64,000 bases of DNA from Clostridia bacterium (GTDB lineage Bacteria > Bacillota > Clostridia > Oscillospirales > CAG-382), in contig JAFXEB010000004.1 of NCBI GenBank assembly GCA_017521025.1, positions 1-64,000 on the forward strand, given 5' to 3'. Within the stretch, counting starts at the first letter, position 1. The number at the start of each line of letters is the position of its first letter. This document shows, piece after piece, positions 1-8,011 of this stretch. The translations under genes and the position numbers were made by a program. The notes below the pieces were generated by a model, which was not told the DNA's origin, did no database searches, and worked only from the letters and a program-made list of their open reading frames with translations.

Positions 1-3000
1 CCCTTGGTCTCATCAATGGAAACGTAGGTGTTGTCTGCGCCTTCTGCGAAGGTGAAGAAGTCTGCTGCTACTGCGTTCTGCTCGAACTGAGCGGTAACGG
101 TGGTGTCAGCGGTGATGTTGTCAAATGCAACGTCCCAACCGGTGAAGGTGTAGCCGTCCTTGGTAGGATCAGCGGGAGCGGTTGCTGCTGCGCCGTGCTC
201 TACAGTCTGGGTATCAACAACGGTGCCGTCTACTACGAATTCAACGGTGTAGGTGTTGACGGTGAAGAGAGCGGTAACGGTGGTGTCAGCAGTGATGTTG
301 TCAAATGCAACATCCCAACCGGTGAAGGTGTAGCCGTCCTTGGTAGGATCAGCGGGAGCGGTAGCTGCTGCGCCCTCTTCTACGGTCTGAGTGTCAACAA
401 CAACGCCGTCTACTACGAACTCTACAGTGTAAGTAGGAGTATCGGGTATAACAAGAGTATCGGTGTCGCCCTTACCGAATGCGGTCTGGAATGCGGTGTT
501 GTCAGAAGCGCCGGTGTAGTAAGGAGCTCTGAGAACTGCATCAACAACCTGAGTAGCTTCGGGGCTGTCGGGAACAGTGAAGGTAAAGGTGTCGCCCGGA
601 TCGATAGAGCCGTCAACAGGGAGGAAGTAGTATCGGAGCTGTACTGCGTCTTCGCTATACAGACCCTTGTTTGCGCTATTCCACGCAACGTGGGTATCTA
701 CGTTGATAATGTAATTGAAGCGGATATAGCCCTTGCCCATAGTGTAATCCTGCTCAGGGTCAGAGGGGTTAGCGTTGCCGTAGGTGCCGTCATCCTTAAG
801 ATAAGCGTAAGGAACACAGAGACCCTCAACAGAGTAGAGCTGATAGGTAAGACCTATGGAAGGAACGGTCACGTCATACTCGGGCCAATTGTAAATGGGG
901 CCGGGGTTAGCGGAGCCAACGGTACCGTTAAGCTCGGCATCGGTCTTGAATACGGGGATAAGGAGAGACTCGTCAAAATTGAGGTAGCCGTCAATACCCG
1001 AAATACCGTACTGGTAGGGAACGTCGATATTGCCCACAAACAGGTCAACAACTATGTACTCGCCCTCTTCAAAGCTTGTGCCTGCGCCGTCGGGGTCATA
1101 GATGCCGAAGCCTGTCTCAACGGTGATCTCAAAGCCACGGTCTATCACATAGATGGAAAAGTCACCTGTTACAACGGTATCTGCATAAATAGCGTCAAAG
1201 CTCTTATCCCAGCCGTGGAAGTAAAGTCCCTCATACTCAGTGGAGGGAGCAGTAGCGCCCTTGCCGTACTCAACGGTCTGAGTGCTGAGCACAGCGCCCT
1301 CGTAGCCGACGAAGGTTACGGTAAAGGTCTGTACCTCGTATATAGCGTTAACGGTGATGTTTGTGGTTACGTTATCGAAGCCTCTGTCCCAGCCTGCAAA
1401 TACAAAGCCCTCAACAGCGGGAACTTCGGGAGCGGTAGCGGCAGCGCCGAATACAACGGTCTGCACGTCGATAACCACGCCGTCCTTGCCGATAAAGGTT
1501 ACGTTATACTCGTTATCGGTAACGTCATCAACGGCAACGGTAACAGTACCGAGGCTTACGGTGTTGGAATACTTGGTGGTGCTGTCCCACTTGGTAACAG
1601 CCCTTAGGCTTACGGTGTGACCGCCCTGAGAGAGACCCTCAGTGCTGATAACCCCTGCAAAGCCGCTGTTTGCCTTGGTCTTGTAGGTGTAGGAGCCAAG
1701 GTCTGTTCTGTCAGAAAGGGTGAGTGCGGTCCAGTCGCCGCCGTCGATGCTGTATTCCACAGCAGAGATGCCTGCATGGCTTAGCACCCAACCGCTTACG
1801 TTGACTACTGCGCTCTCGCCTGAATTACCTGCTTCTGCAGAGAGGGAGGCGGAGGTGCTGTCACTAAAGCTACCGCTTGCGGGGGACTCGAAGCCGCCTG
1901 TCACGCCGACGGTGTAGCCTGCGTTCTTGATAGCACCACGGGCGATAGCCTGTGCGGTCTCGCCGAAATAGCTGTCATAGGTGGTATTGTCTGTAGCGTT
2001 GAGGATATAGCCAAGCTCAAGGGCAACTGCGGTGGTACTGCCGCCAAGGAGTGCGGATGCACTGCTCACAGCCACGCCGCCATTGGTCCATATAGCATCA
2101 GCAGTTATTTCTGCACTGATAGCTTCAGCCAAGGCCTGAGATGCGGTCTTGCCACTGCCGTAAAGGAAGCTGCAGCCCGTACCGCTTTCTGCAGATGCTC
2201 TGCCAAAGCTGATAACGGAGCCAAAGCTGCCTGCGTTGACCATTGCAAGCTTAGTGCTGTCGCTGAGTGCGGTATCGCCGTTTCTTGTGTAGGCTACGGT
2301 AAAGCCTGCCTCACGGAGCAGCTCGCCTACGGCAATCGCCATTCTGAGGTTGTCACCCTTCTCGCTCCTGTCGCCGTTGACGGTGCCGTCATTACCTGCA
2401 TCAAGGAGGAAGTCGGCAGATGTAAGAGCGTTGCCGCTCTCGTCGGTGGGCTTGCTTACATAGCGGAAGGAGTAGGTAGCGGAGGTAGCGCTTTCAAGTC
2501 CGTCAGCCTTTGCTACAACGTATACCTGCTCACTTGCACGGTTGCCTCCCTCGCCATAGGCGTTGTAGGGGGAGATAGCAGGAGTGTAGCTGGTGGCGGT
2601 AGTGCCCGAAACAGCAAGGGCGCCGTTGAGATATACGTCATAGTTATCTGCATTGGGAACGGCGTTCCAACTTATGGTGGGAACGGTATAGGTGTCGGTT
2701 GCGGTGTTGCTGTTAAGAACGGGAGCGGTAAGAGCCGCAGTGGCGGCATCAGCGCCCGTTATCTCTACCTCGGTAAGAGCAATAACCACCTCTGTAGCGT
2801 TTACGCCAAGCTCAAGTATAACATAGGAGCCCATCTTGGAGCCGGAAGCGGTATATTTTCTGACTGATGTGTTGTATGCGGTGTAGGATGCGTCGCCCAG
2901 CTTTGTAGCAGAAGAAAGACTGTTTATATCGTCGGCAACGTATACGTTGACCGCAGTGGGATAGCCACGGTTGGCAACGCCGTTACGGATGTTGGCATAT

Positions 3001-4496
3001 ACGTTTACGTTTTCAACCAGCATCTCCGTCTGCAGCTTAAAGTAGATATATGCGTTACCCGCAACAAACTCGTTGCCTGCGCTGTCCTTGAGCCACATCT
3101 CTACATTGGTGGTCTCTCTGGCGGTGTCGCTGGAGCCGGGAGTATAAGTGGAGGCAATAACGCCGTCGTTAAGTCTGCCCGTGTGGTAAACGTTAAAATC
3201 TACCTCACCCCAAGGGCCGTCATAGTTGTCAACGGTGTAGGTGCCGCCCATATAGGTTGCGGAGCGTGCTACGTTAAAGGTGTCCTCGGTCGCGGGTACA
3301 CCGAATATCTCTATCTCGGTAAAGCCCACTACCATCTGATTAGCGTCAACGCCCACCTCGATAATAACGTATGTACCGCTCTTAAGACCGCTTGTCTTGT
3401 AGTTCCTCACAGAGGTGTTGTAAGCGGAATAAGCGGAGTTGCCAAGCTTGGTGCCTGTAGAAATATCGCTCTCGCTGTCACCTACGTACACGTTTAGCTT
3501 GGTGGGATAGCCACGGGTGGCAACGCCGTTACGGATATTGGTGTATACGTTTACCTGAGATACAGCGTAATTGGAGGGTAACTTGAAATAGATATAGCCG
3601 GTACCCCCTACAAACTCTGCGCCTGCGCTGTCCTTAAGCCACATCTCTATATTGGTGGTCTCCTTGGTGGTGTCGCTGGAGCCGGGAGTATAGGTGGTGG
3701 AAAGCGCACCGTCGTTAAGCTTGCCGCTGTGGTAGGTGTTCCAATTAACCTCGCCCCAGGTGCCGTCATAGTTATCAACGGTGTTGTCGCCACCACGGTA
3801 GGTGGAGAGCTTTGCCACATTGGGGAGTGCCGCCTCGTTGGTGGAGGTGCCCGTTATGCCTACCTCGGTAAGAGCTATAACGCCTTTACCTGCGGTGGTG
3901 CTGGAGTTAGTAGCGGTAACGTCCATCTGAATGATAACGTAAGCACCGGTCTTGGCAGTGCCGCTGATGGAGTAACGCTTCTGATAAGAGGAGCTGTTGT
4001 AGGTGGAAGCAGATGCCTCAGCCATAGAGCCCAGCAGTGTGGAGGTGGAAACATCAGTCTCGCTCTGACCTACGTAAACTCTTACTGTGTCGGGGAATCC
4101 ACGGTAAGCGTTGTCACGTCTGTTTGCATAAACGCTGACCTCGCTTACAGAAGAAACAGAGTCCAGCTTGAAATATATGCTGACAGTGCCCTTTGTAAGG
4201 GTGGTGATGGTGCCGTTTACCATCTCTATGGTGTCGGTCATAGAGGTGGAGGTGGGAACGGTACCTATGATGCCGTTGTTAAGCTTACCGCTGTGGTAAG
4301 TATTCCACGTAGCGCTGTCGGCATAGCTGGAGCCGTCACTGACGCCGGTAGCGTCATCGCCCCTGTACTGTGCCTTGAGAGCCAGGTTAGTGGTTGCGGC
4401 ACTGACCTTTATTGCCCTGTTGGCAGGGAAAGCCGCAAAAAGCCCCATAACCATAAGGAGCGCAAGCAGCGTGGAAATAATACGTTTGCCTGTCAT
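1..4496 (-). CDS. Giant secreted multidomain surface protein with degenerate amidase_3 domain (3' end outside window)
   Basis: An open frame of about 1498 codons runs off the left edge of the window. It starts at an ATG with GGAGGT seven bases upstream and a signal peptide (MTGKRIISTLLALLMVMG). Order read by translation: three related discoidin-like beta-sandwich repeats (about residues 33-215, 223-397, 403-580); an Fn3-like stretch (590-690); a region shaped like N-acetylmuramoyl-L-alanine amidase (695-860); Ig-like sequence; two InlB/Flg_new-type repeats with the FxGWD motif (993-1118); a possible cohesin-like or other beta-rich domain (1120-1355); then more InlB-type repeats up to the edge. 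In the amidase-like part the glutamates are kept (E712, E827), but the two zinc histidines are N702 and G765, so hydrolysis is unlikely. It is probably a wall- or glycan-binding surface protein. The partner ligand and C-terminus are not visible. Confidence 0.85.
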   Translation of the reverse strand, partial: MTGKRIISTLLALLMVMGLFAAFPANRAIKVSAATTNLALKAQYRGDDATGVSDGSSYADSATWNTYHSGKLNNGIIGTVPTSTSMTDTIEMVNGTITTLTKGTVSIYFKLDSVSSVSEVSVYANRRDNAYRGFPDTVRVYVGQSETDVSTSTLLGSMAEASASTYNSSSYQKRYSISGTAKTGAYVIIQMDVTATNSSTTAGKGVIALTEVGITGTSTNEAALPNVAKLSTYRGGDNTVDNYDGTWGEVNWNTYHSGKLNDGALSTTYTPGSSDTTKETTNIEMWLKDSAGAEFVGGTGYIYFKLPSNYAVSQVNVYTNIRNGVATRGYPTKLNVYVGDSESDISTGTKLGNSAYSAYNTSVRNYKTSGLKSGTYVIIEVGVDANQMVVGFTEIEIFGVPATEDTFNVARSATYMGGTYTVDNYDGPWGEVDFNVYHTGRLNDGVIASTYTPGSSDTARETTNVEMWLKDSAGNEFVAGNAYIYFKLQTEMLVENVNVYANIRNGVANRGYPTAVNVYVADDINSLSSATKLGDASYTAYNTSVRKYTASGSKMGSYVILELGVNATEVVIALTEVEITGADAATAALTAPVLNSNTATDTYTVPTISWNAVPNADNYDVYLNGALAVSGTTATSYTPAISPYNAYGEGGNRASEQVYVVAKADGLESATSATYSFRYVSKPTDESGNALTSADFLLDAGNDGTVNGDRSEKGDNLRMAIAVGELLREAGFTVAYTRNGDTALSDSTKLAMVNAGSFGSVISFGRASAESGTGCSFLYGSGKTASQALAEAISAEITADAIWTNGGVAVSSASALLGGSTTAVALELGYILNATDNTTYDSYFGETAQAIARGAIKNAGYTVGVTGGFESPASGSFSDSTSASLSAEAGNSGESAVVNVSGWVLSHAGISAVEYSIDGGDWTALTLSDRTDLGSYTYKTKANSGFAGVISTEGLSQGGHTVSLRAVTKWDSTTKYSNTVSLGTVTVAVDDVTDNEYNVTFIGKDGVVIDVQTVVFGAAATAPEVPAVEGFVFAGWDRGFDNVTTNITVNAIYEVQTFTVTFVGYEGAVLSTQTVEYGKGATAPSTEYEGLYFHGWDKSFDAIYADTVVTGDFSIYVIDRGFEITVETGFGIYDPDGAGTSFEEGEYIVVDLFVGNIDVPYQYGISGIDGYLNFDESLLIPVFKTDAELNGTVGSANPGPIYNWPEYDVTVPSIGLTYQLYSVEGLCVPYAYLKDDGTYGNANPSDPEQDYTMGKGYIRFNYIINVDTHVAWNSANKGLYSEDAVQLRYYFLPVDGSIDPGDTFTFTVPDSPEATQVVDAVLRAPYYTGASDNTAFQTAFGKGDTDTLVIPDTPTYTVEFVVDGVVVDTQTVEEGAAATAPADPTKDGYTFTGWDVAFDNITADTTVTALFTVNTYTVEFVVDGTVVDTQTVEHGAAATAPADPTKDGYTFTGWDVAFDNITADTTVTAQFEQNAVAADFFTFAEGADNTYVSIDETK

Positions 4497-4656
4497 TGCA
4501 GTTACCTCCGAAAAAGTTGTTATTTTGTCACAAAGGAAAAGGTACAACACACTCTACCCCTTGTGCAATTGTTCATATATTTTATTATACACGATATTTT
4601 TTGATAGTCAAGAGTTTAGGTGCTTTACCGCAATAAATAGTTAAAATAAACAAATT

Positions 4657-4693
4657 AAAAATCCCAAGGGCGGCTTTTTTCCTTGGGATTTTT
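4657..4693 (-). terminator. Rho-independent terminator after the lipoprotein gene
   Basis: A 13-bp perfect stem (AAAAATCCCAAGG paired with its complement) has T-runs on both sides. It lies about 80 bases past the stop of the minus-strand lipoprotein gene and upstream of the giant surface gene. Confidence 0.75.
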
Positions 4694-4775
4694 ATTTATT
4701 TTGTCATATCACAAAGCTGTGCTTTTCCCTTTTTTCTCTGTCCCTTTGTGAGCAGTCTGCCTTACGTAATCAGTT

Positions 4776-6317
4776 CTACTGAGCAAAAGTCTGTATAAGC
4801 TCGTATATCCTGTCTATCTGCGCCTTTGTAAGGGAGACCTGCCCCTCCTCACAGCGCACAAAGCGGTTGCTGCTGAGGCTCAGACCGTATTCCCTTCCCT
4901 CAAAGCTTACGATAGTGGTTGCAGGGCATCTGCAAAGCTCCTCTGCCTTATAGTCGAGGTTTGACAAAAGCTCTGCCAGCTCGGCGGCAACAGCGCCCTT
5001 CATCACGTATACATCGGGCCCGAAGGTATAGCTAACGGTAACCTCCACGTCTTCGGTAAACTCCTCTCCACCGTCCTCCTTTATCTGCTCTTTTTCGGCA
5101 TAGCCGTGATAAACGGGGTGCTCAGGCAGGTAGTTTTCCAGATAGTCGCTGTCTGACTCAAGTATTATATTATCGGCGCTGTCTGCGCTGACACCCTTCA
5201 TAGGCTCCACAAGGATCAACCATTCTGCCTCGTCAGCCGTACCTTCGTCCGATTGATACTCACATATTTTAAGAGTCATACCGCCCTCGCCGTCAGGCTT
5301 TGCGCCGAGGGGCTTAAAGCGGGGCGTGCCACTGCCGCAGTATATGTATACCACAACAAGCACCTGCTCCTTAAAATACGCCTCGTCATAGCGCTCTATG
5401 GCGTGAAGCATCTCATAGCCGTATTTTTCGGCGTTGCGGTATTCCTCAAGCTCCTCTACGGAGCGCACAAGACTTATGTTGGGTATAAATTCATCCCCTG
5501 TGTAGATACGCCAGCTCTGATACTCTACGGGGTATTCCTCGGGCGGATTAAGCTCTGCCCACTTTGCGTTATCCACAACGGGGCGAAGGGTGGGGTCGTA
5601 TTCGACAAATCTGTCACGCTTGACGGTAAGGCTTATTTCGGTATTTTCGTCGGTGCCCATCCCCTCAGGCAGCTCAAGGAAAAGATAGCTGTAAACCAAA
5701 TCGCCGTAAGCCTCGGGGTCCACGTATCGGCAAAGCTCTATATCGAGACCGCCATCCTGGTTTTTAAGCACACTTTTAACGGTAAGTGCATTTCCCGCAT
5801 CACCGCAGAACAGTATCAAAACAAGCGCCTTGTTTTCAAAATAGCTGTCATTGTAAGCCTTCATCCTTGCGGCAAAGCCATCCTCAGCATCAAGGTCGAA
5901 CATCTCACGGTAGGTCAGGTAATAGCTTGCCAAAGCGTCATGGAATGTGAAATGCTCGACTATTGCGTTGTTGTAGCGCAGACCCTCTATGGCTACATCC
6001 TCCACCGCCGGCTCAACGTCAACTCTCACGGGCAGGGTGCCGTAGGGCTCGGTCTGCCCTATCTCGACGCTCTCCTCCCAGCTCTCGGAGCTCTCAGAGC
6101 TGACAGACTCCTCTGCGCTTTCGCTCGTCTCACCGCTTTCTGCGCTGTTCTCTGTGCTGTTCTCTGCACTGTCAGCAGAACTGTCCGCACTGCTGTCCAC
6201 GCTACTGTCCACGCTGTTTTCGGAGTCCTCCGCCGAGGATGCGCCATCAATGGCACTGCCGCAGGCAGCGGTGAAGCAAAGGGTGAAAAGTAAAAGTATA
6301 GCTACTGCGATCTTCAT
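4776..6317 (-). CDS. Secreted lipoprotein with two tandem PrcB-like modules
   Basis: The start is taken at the ATG with GGAGGAAG eight bases upstream, which gives 513 residues. The N-terminus is a lipoprotein signal peptide with lipobox TAAC (Cys19), followed by a Ser/Glu/Asp-rich linker to about residue 90. The rest holds two similar units (about residues 115-260 and 270-400). Each has a 'YFENKALVLILFCGD' or 'YFKEQVLVVVYIYCGSG' core that resembles the C-terminal domain of protease-complex protein PrcB; this fold call is from memory and tentative. A smaller C-terminal region (420-513) is unassigned. It is the last gene of the operon with the ECF sigma and anti-sigma genes, 15 bases downstream of the latter, so it is probably an extracytoplasmic partner or target of that signalling pair. 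Confidence 0.8.
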   Translation of the reverse strand: MKIAVAILLLFTLCFTAACGSAIDGASSAEDSENSVDSSVDSSADSSADSAENSTENSAESGETSESAEESVSSESSESWEESVEIGQTEPYGTLPVRVDVEPAVEDVAIEGLRYNNAIVEHFTFHDALASYYLTYREMFDLDAEDGFAARMKAYNDSYFENKALVLILFCGDAGNALTVKSVLKNQDGGLDIELCRYVDPEAYGDLVYSYLFLELPEGMGTDENTEISLTVKRDRFVEYDPTLRPVVDNAKWAELNPPEEYPVEYQSWRIYTGDEFIPNISLVRSVEELEEYRNAEKYGYEMLHAIERYDEAYFKEQVLVVVYIYCGSGTPRFKPLGAKPDGEGGMTLKICEYQSDEGTADEAEWLILVEPMKGVSADSADNIILESDSDYLENYLPEHPVYHGYAEKEQIKEDGGEEFTEDVEVTVSYTFGPDVYVMKGAVAAELAELLSNLDYKAEELCRCPATTIVSFEGREYGLSLSSNRFVRCEEGQVSLTKAQIDRIYELIQTFAQ

Positions 6318-6331
6318 GTTTTCTTCCTCCA

Positions 6332-7030
6332 TTAATATATTTCTATTAAATCTGCGTACAAGGTTTTATGCTCGTTTCCCGAAAAGCTGTTGAAGCAGAC
6401 CTTAAGTCGTGTGCCCCTGTCAAGCACAGGGTGTCCCTGACTGTCTGTCCCGTAAAACGTATCATCGCCCGTGCCTTCCGCTCTGCTGAAGGTATACACG
6501 GTATCGGCGTGGGTAGCAAGGTAAAGGGTATCGCCACGCCTTATGCCAGGCACCGCAAGCTCGCTGTCGGCGACGCAGACCGTTACTCCGTCCTCATAGC
6601 CCGTTACGGTCAGCTCAAGGCACATATATGCCCTATCAAGGTCCTCCTCTTCCTGCCCTACACCCTCATATAGCTCGTCTTCTGAGTCGGCTGTGCTTTC
6701 CAACACTCCGTCCTGCCATCGGTCATCCGAGTTCTCGGCGAAGATGTGACTTTCTGTAACGTCCGTGTGCTCTGCTGATACAGACAGCTCGCTCCCCGCC
6801 TCGCTGCGGCCAGCGAGCATATCTGCGGCGTTTTGCATAGGGGAACGCCCCATATTATATGCGACCGTAAGCACCGTAACCACTATGCAAAGGCAAGCGG
6901 CAAGGGCGACAGAAGCAAGCATACGTTTTCTTGCTTTTCTTCGTCTGCAGGCTTCCCTTATTGCACCTACATCTGCTATAAGGTCATCATCCAGATAATT
7001 CATTGCATCGTGCAGCTTGTCCTGCTTCAT
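6332..7030 (-). CDS. Membrane-anchored anti-sigma factor
   Basis: A 232-residue protein with a short cytoplasmic N-terminus (including MNYLDDDLIADV, common at the start of Clostridia anti-sigma proteins), a basic stretch RRRKARKR and one membrane helix at about residues 37-59. The rest is an extracytoplasmic acidic region with a small beta-rich C-terminal domain. Its ATG overlaps the TGA of the upstream sigma-factor gene (ATGA), with a GGAGGG ribosome site inside that gene, so the two are translationally coupled. The anti-sigma role is inferred from this topology and gene order. No zinc-type ZAS motif is visible. Confidence 0.75.
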   Translation of the reverse strand: MKQDKLHDAMNYLDDDLIADVGAIREACRRRKARKRMLASVALAACLCIVVTVLTVAYNMGRSPMQNAADMLAGRSEAGSELSVSAEHTDVTESHIFAENSDDRWQDGVLESTADSEDELYEGVGQEEEDLDRAYMCLELTVTGYEDGVTVCVADSELAVPGIRRGDTLYLATHADTVYTFSRAEGTGDDTFYGTDSQGHPVLDRGTRLKVCFNSFSGNEHKTLYADLIEIY

Positions 7031-7584
7031 ATATCAAAGCCCTCCTTTTTCAGAAACTCTCCAAGGGCACGCCTTGTGCGGAAAAGCATACTTTTCGCCT
7101 TGCTTTCGCTCATACCGCAATAATCCGCCACGGTTTTAAGGGGGTCAAGGTAATAGTATCTGCCCACAAACAGCCGCCGTGCCTCGTCAGACTGTGTGCG
7201 CAGAAAACGGCTGATCGCCTCGGCAAGCAAGCGTGCCTCTATCTCCTCCTCAGGCATATCGCCGCCTGATAGCTCCTCAAGCTCGGAAAGAGACAGCGCA
7301 TACTGGGAGTCCTTGCGTTTTGTTCGGCTTTTGCGGCGGTACAGGTCTATGGATATGCGGCGTGTAAGCTTGGCAAGATAGGAGCGAAGGTCGGCAGGGC
7401 ATTGAGGCGGTATCGAGCGCCAAGCCGCAAGGTAGGTATCGTTAACGCTCTCCTTACAGTCCTCCTCGCACTCAAGGATGTTGTAAGCTATTCTGTAAAG
7501 ATAGCTGCCGTATTTCTCCTCACTGTGCTTTATCGCCCTTTCGTCCCTCTCGAGATACATGTCAACTATCCGCTTGTCATCCAC
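7027..7584 (-). CDS. ECF-type RNA polymerase sigma factor
   Basis: About 185 residues with the two-domain sigma-70 family layout. Region 2 (about residues 20-85) includes 'YRIAYNILECEEDCKESVND', and region 4 (about 125-180) has a helix-turn-helix 'TVADYCGMSESKAKSMLFRT'. The start is placed at the GTG that has GGAAAGGGG about eight bases upstream; an in-frame GTG three codons earlier sits too close to that site. It heads a three-gene operon with an anti-sigma membrane protein and a lipoprotein, a typical cell-envelope stress or signal module. The inducing signal cannot be read from the sequence. Confidence 0.88.
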   Translation of the reverse strand: MDDKRIVDMYLERDERAIKHSEEKYGSYLYRIAYNILECEEDCKESVNDTYLAAWRSIPPQCPADLRSYLAKLTRRISIDLYRRKSRTKRKDSQYALSLSELEELSGGDMPEEEIEARLLAEAISRFLRTQSDEARRLFVGRYYYLDPLKTVADYCGMSESKAKSMLFRTRRALGEFLKKEGFDI

Positions 7585-7795
7585 GCCCGTCACCCCTTTC
7601 CGTTCCGTATGTGCCCTTCATGGATATATCTCGTCAAAAAAGAAGCTTGGTTTCGTTATTCTATATTATATCATAAATTTTTCAGTATATAAAGCGTTTT
7701 TGTGTCCGATTTAGTTATTTTTATGCTTTTTTACCGTTACTTAGCAAAGTCTTACCCTCTGCGGCGCAGAGGCAAAAGGAGCAGAGGAGGCATAG

Positions 7796-7861
7796 CAAAG
7801 CCTTCTCCTGAAGAGAAGAAGGTGGCGCCGCAAGGCGACGGACGAGGTGCAGGGTGCGCCC
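7796..7861 (+). repeat. Half copy of dispersed palindromic repeat (CCTTCTCC family)
   Basis: The segment has a CCTTCTCCT/AGAGAAG hairpin, then a GGCGCCGCAAGGCGAC hairpin, then a GACGAGGTGCAGG tail. The same series, with small changes, occurs at about 39271 and 60255, where an inverted second half is also present. It looks like a REP- or MITE-like non-coding element that has lost its right half here. Confidence 0.65.
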
Positions 7862-7923
7862 GTCTCAGTTTTCCGTGATTTATTATTGCGGTGCTTTGAC
7901 CCATTCTTACAATAAACAAAGAA

Positions 7924-7953
7924 GCAAAACGGAGCAGAACTGCTCCGTTTTGC
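7924..7953 (-). terminator. Terminator of the NAGPA dockerin gene
   Basis: Perfect 13-bp stem GCAAAACGGAGCA with a 4-base loop, about 60 bases after the stop codon of the minus-strand gene; an AT-rich tract follows. Confidence 0.75.
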
Positions 7954-8011
7954 TACATATTGTAAGAAATGCTTATTAAAGCTCAGCTCTCACGAGCCGT
8001 TTTCACCGCAC

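Larger units (their letters stand above)
7585..8011. other. Intergenic region, no gene seen
   Basis: About 430 bases between the sigma-factor operon and the NAGPA dockerin gene, both on the minus strand. It holds an AT-rich presumed promoter area next to the sigma gene, one half-copy of the dispersed palindromic repeat and the terminator of the dockerin gene. No open frame with a ribosome site was found. Confidence 0.7.

Noticed and set aside
195..1607. Long plus-strand open frame of 470 codons opposite the giant surface gene
   Set aside because: It is the mirror of InlB-type repeats on the minus strand, has no ribosome site, and its composition is unlike a real protein. The minus-strand frame has a signal peptide, a good ribosome site and recognisable domains.
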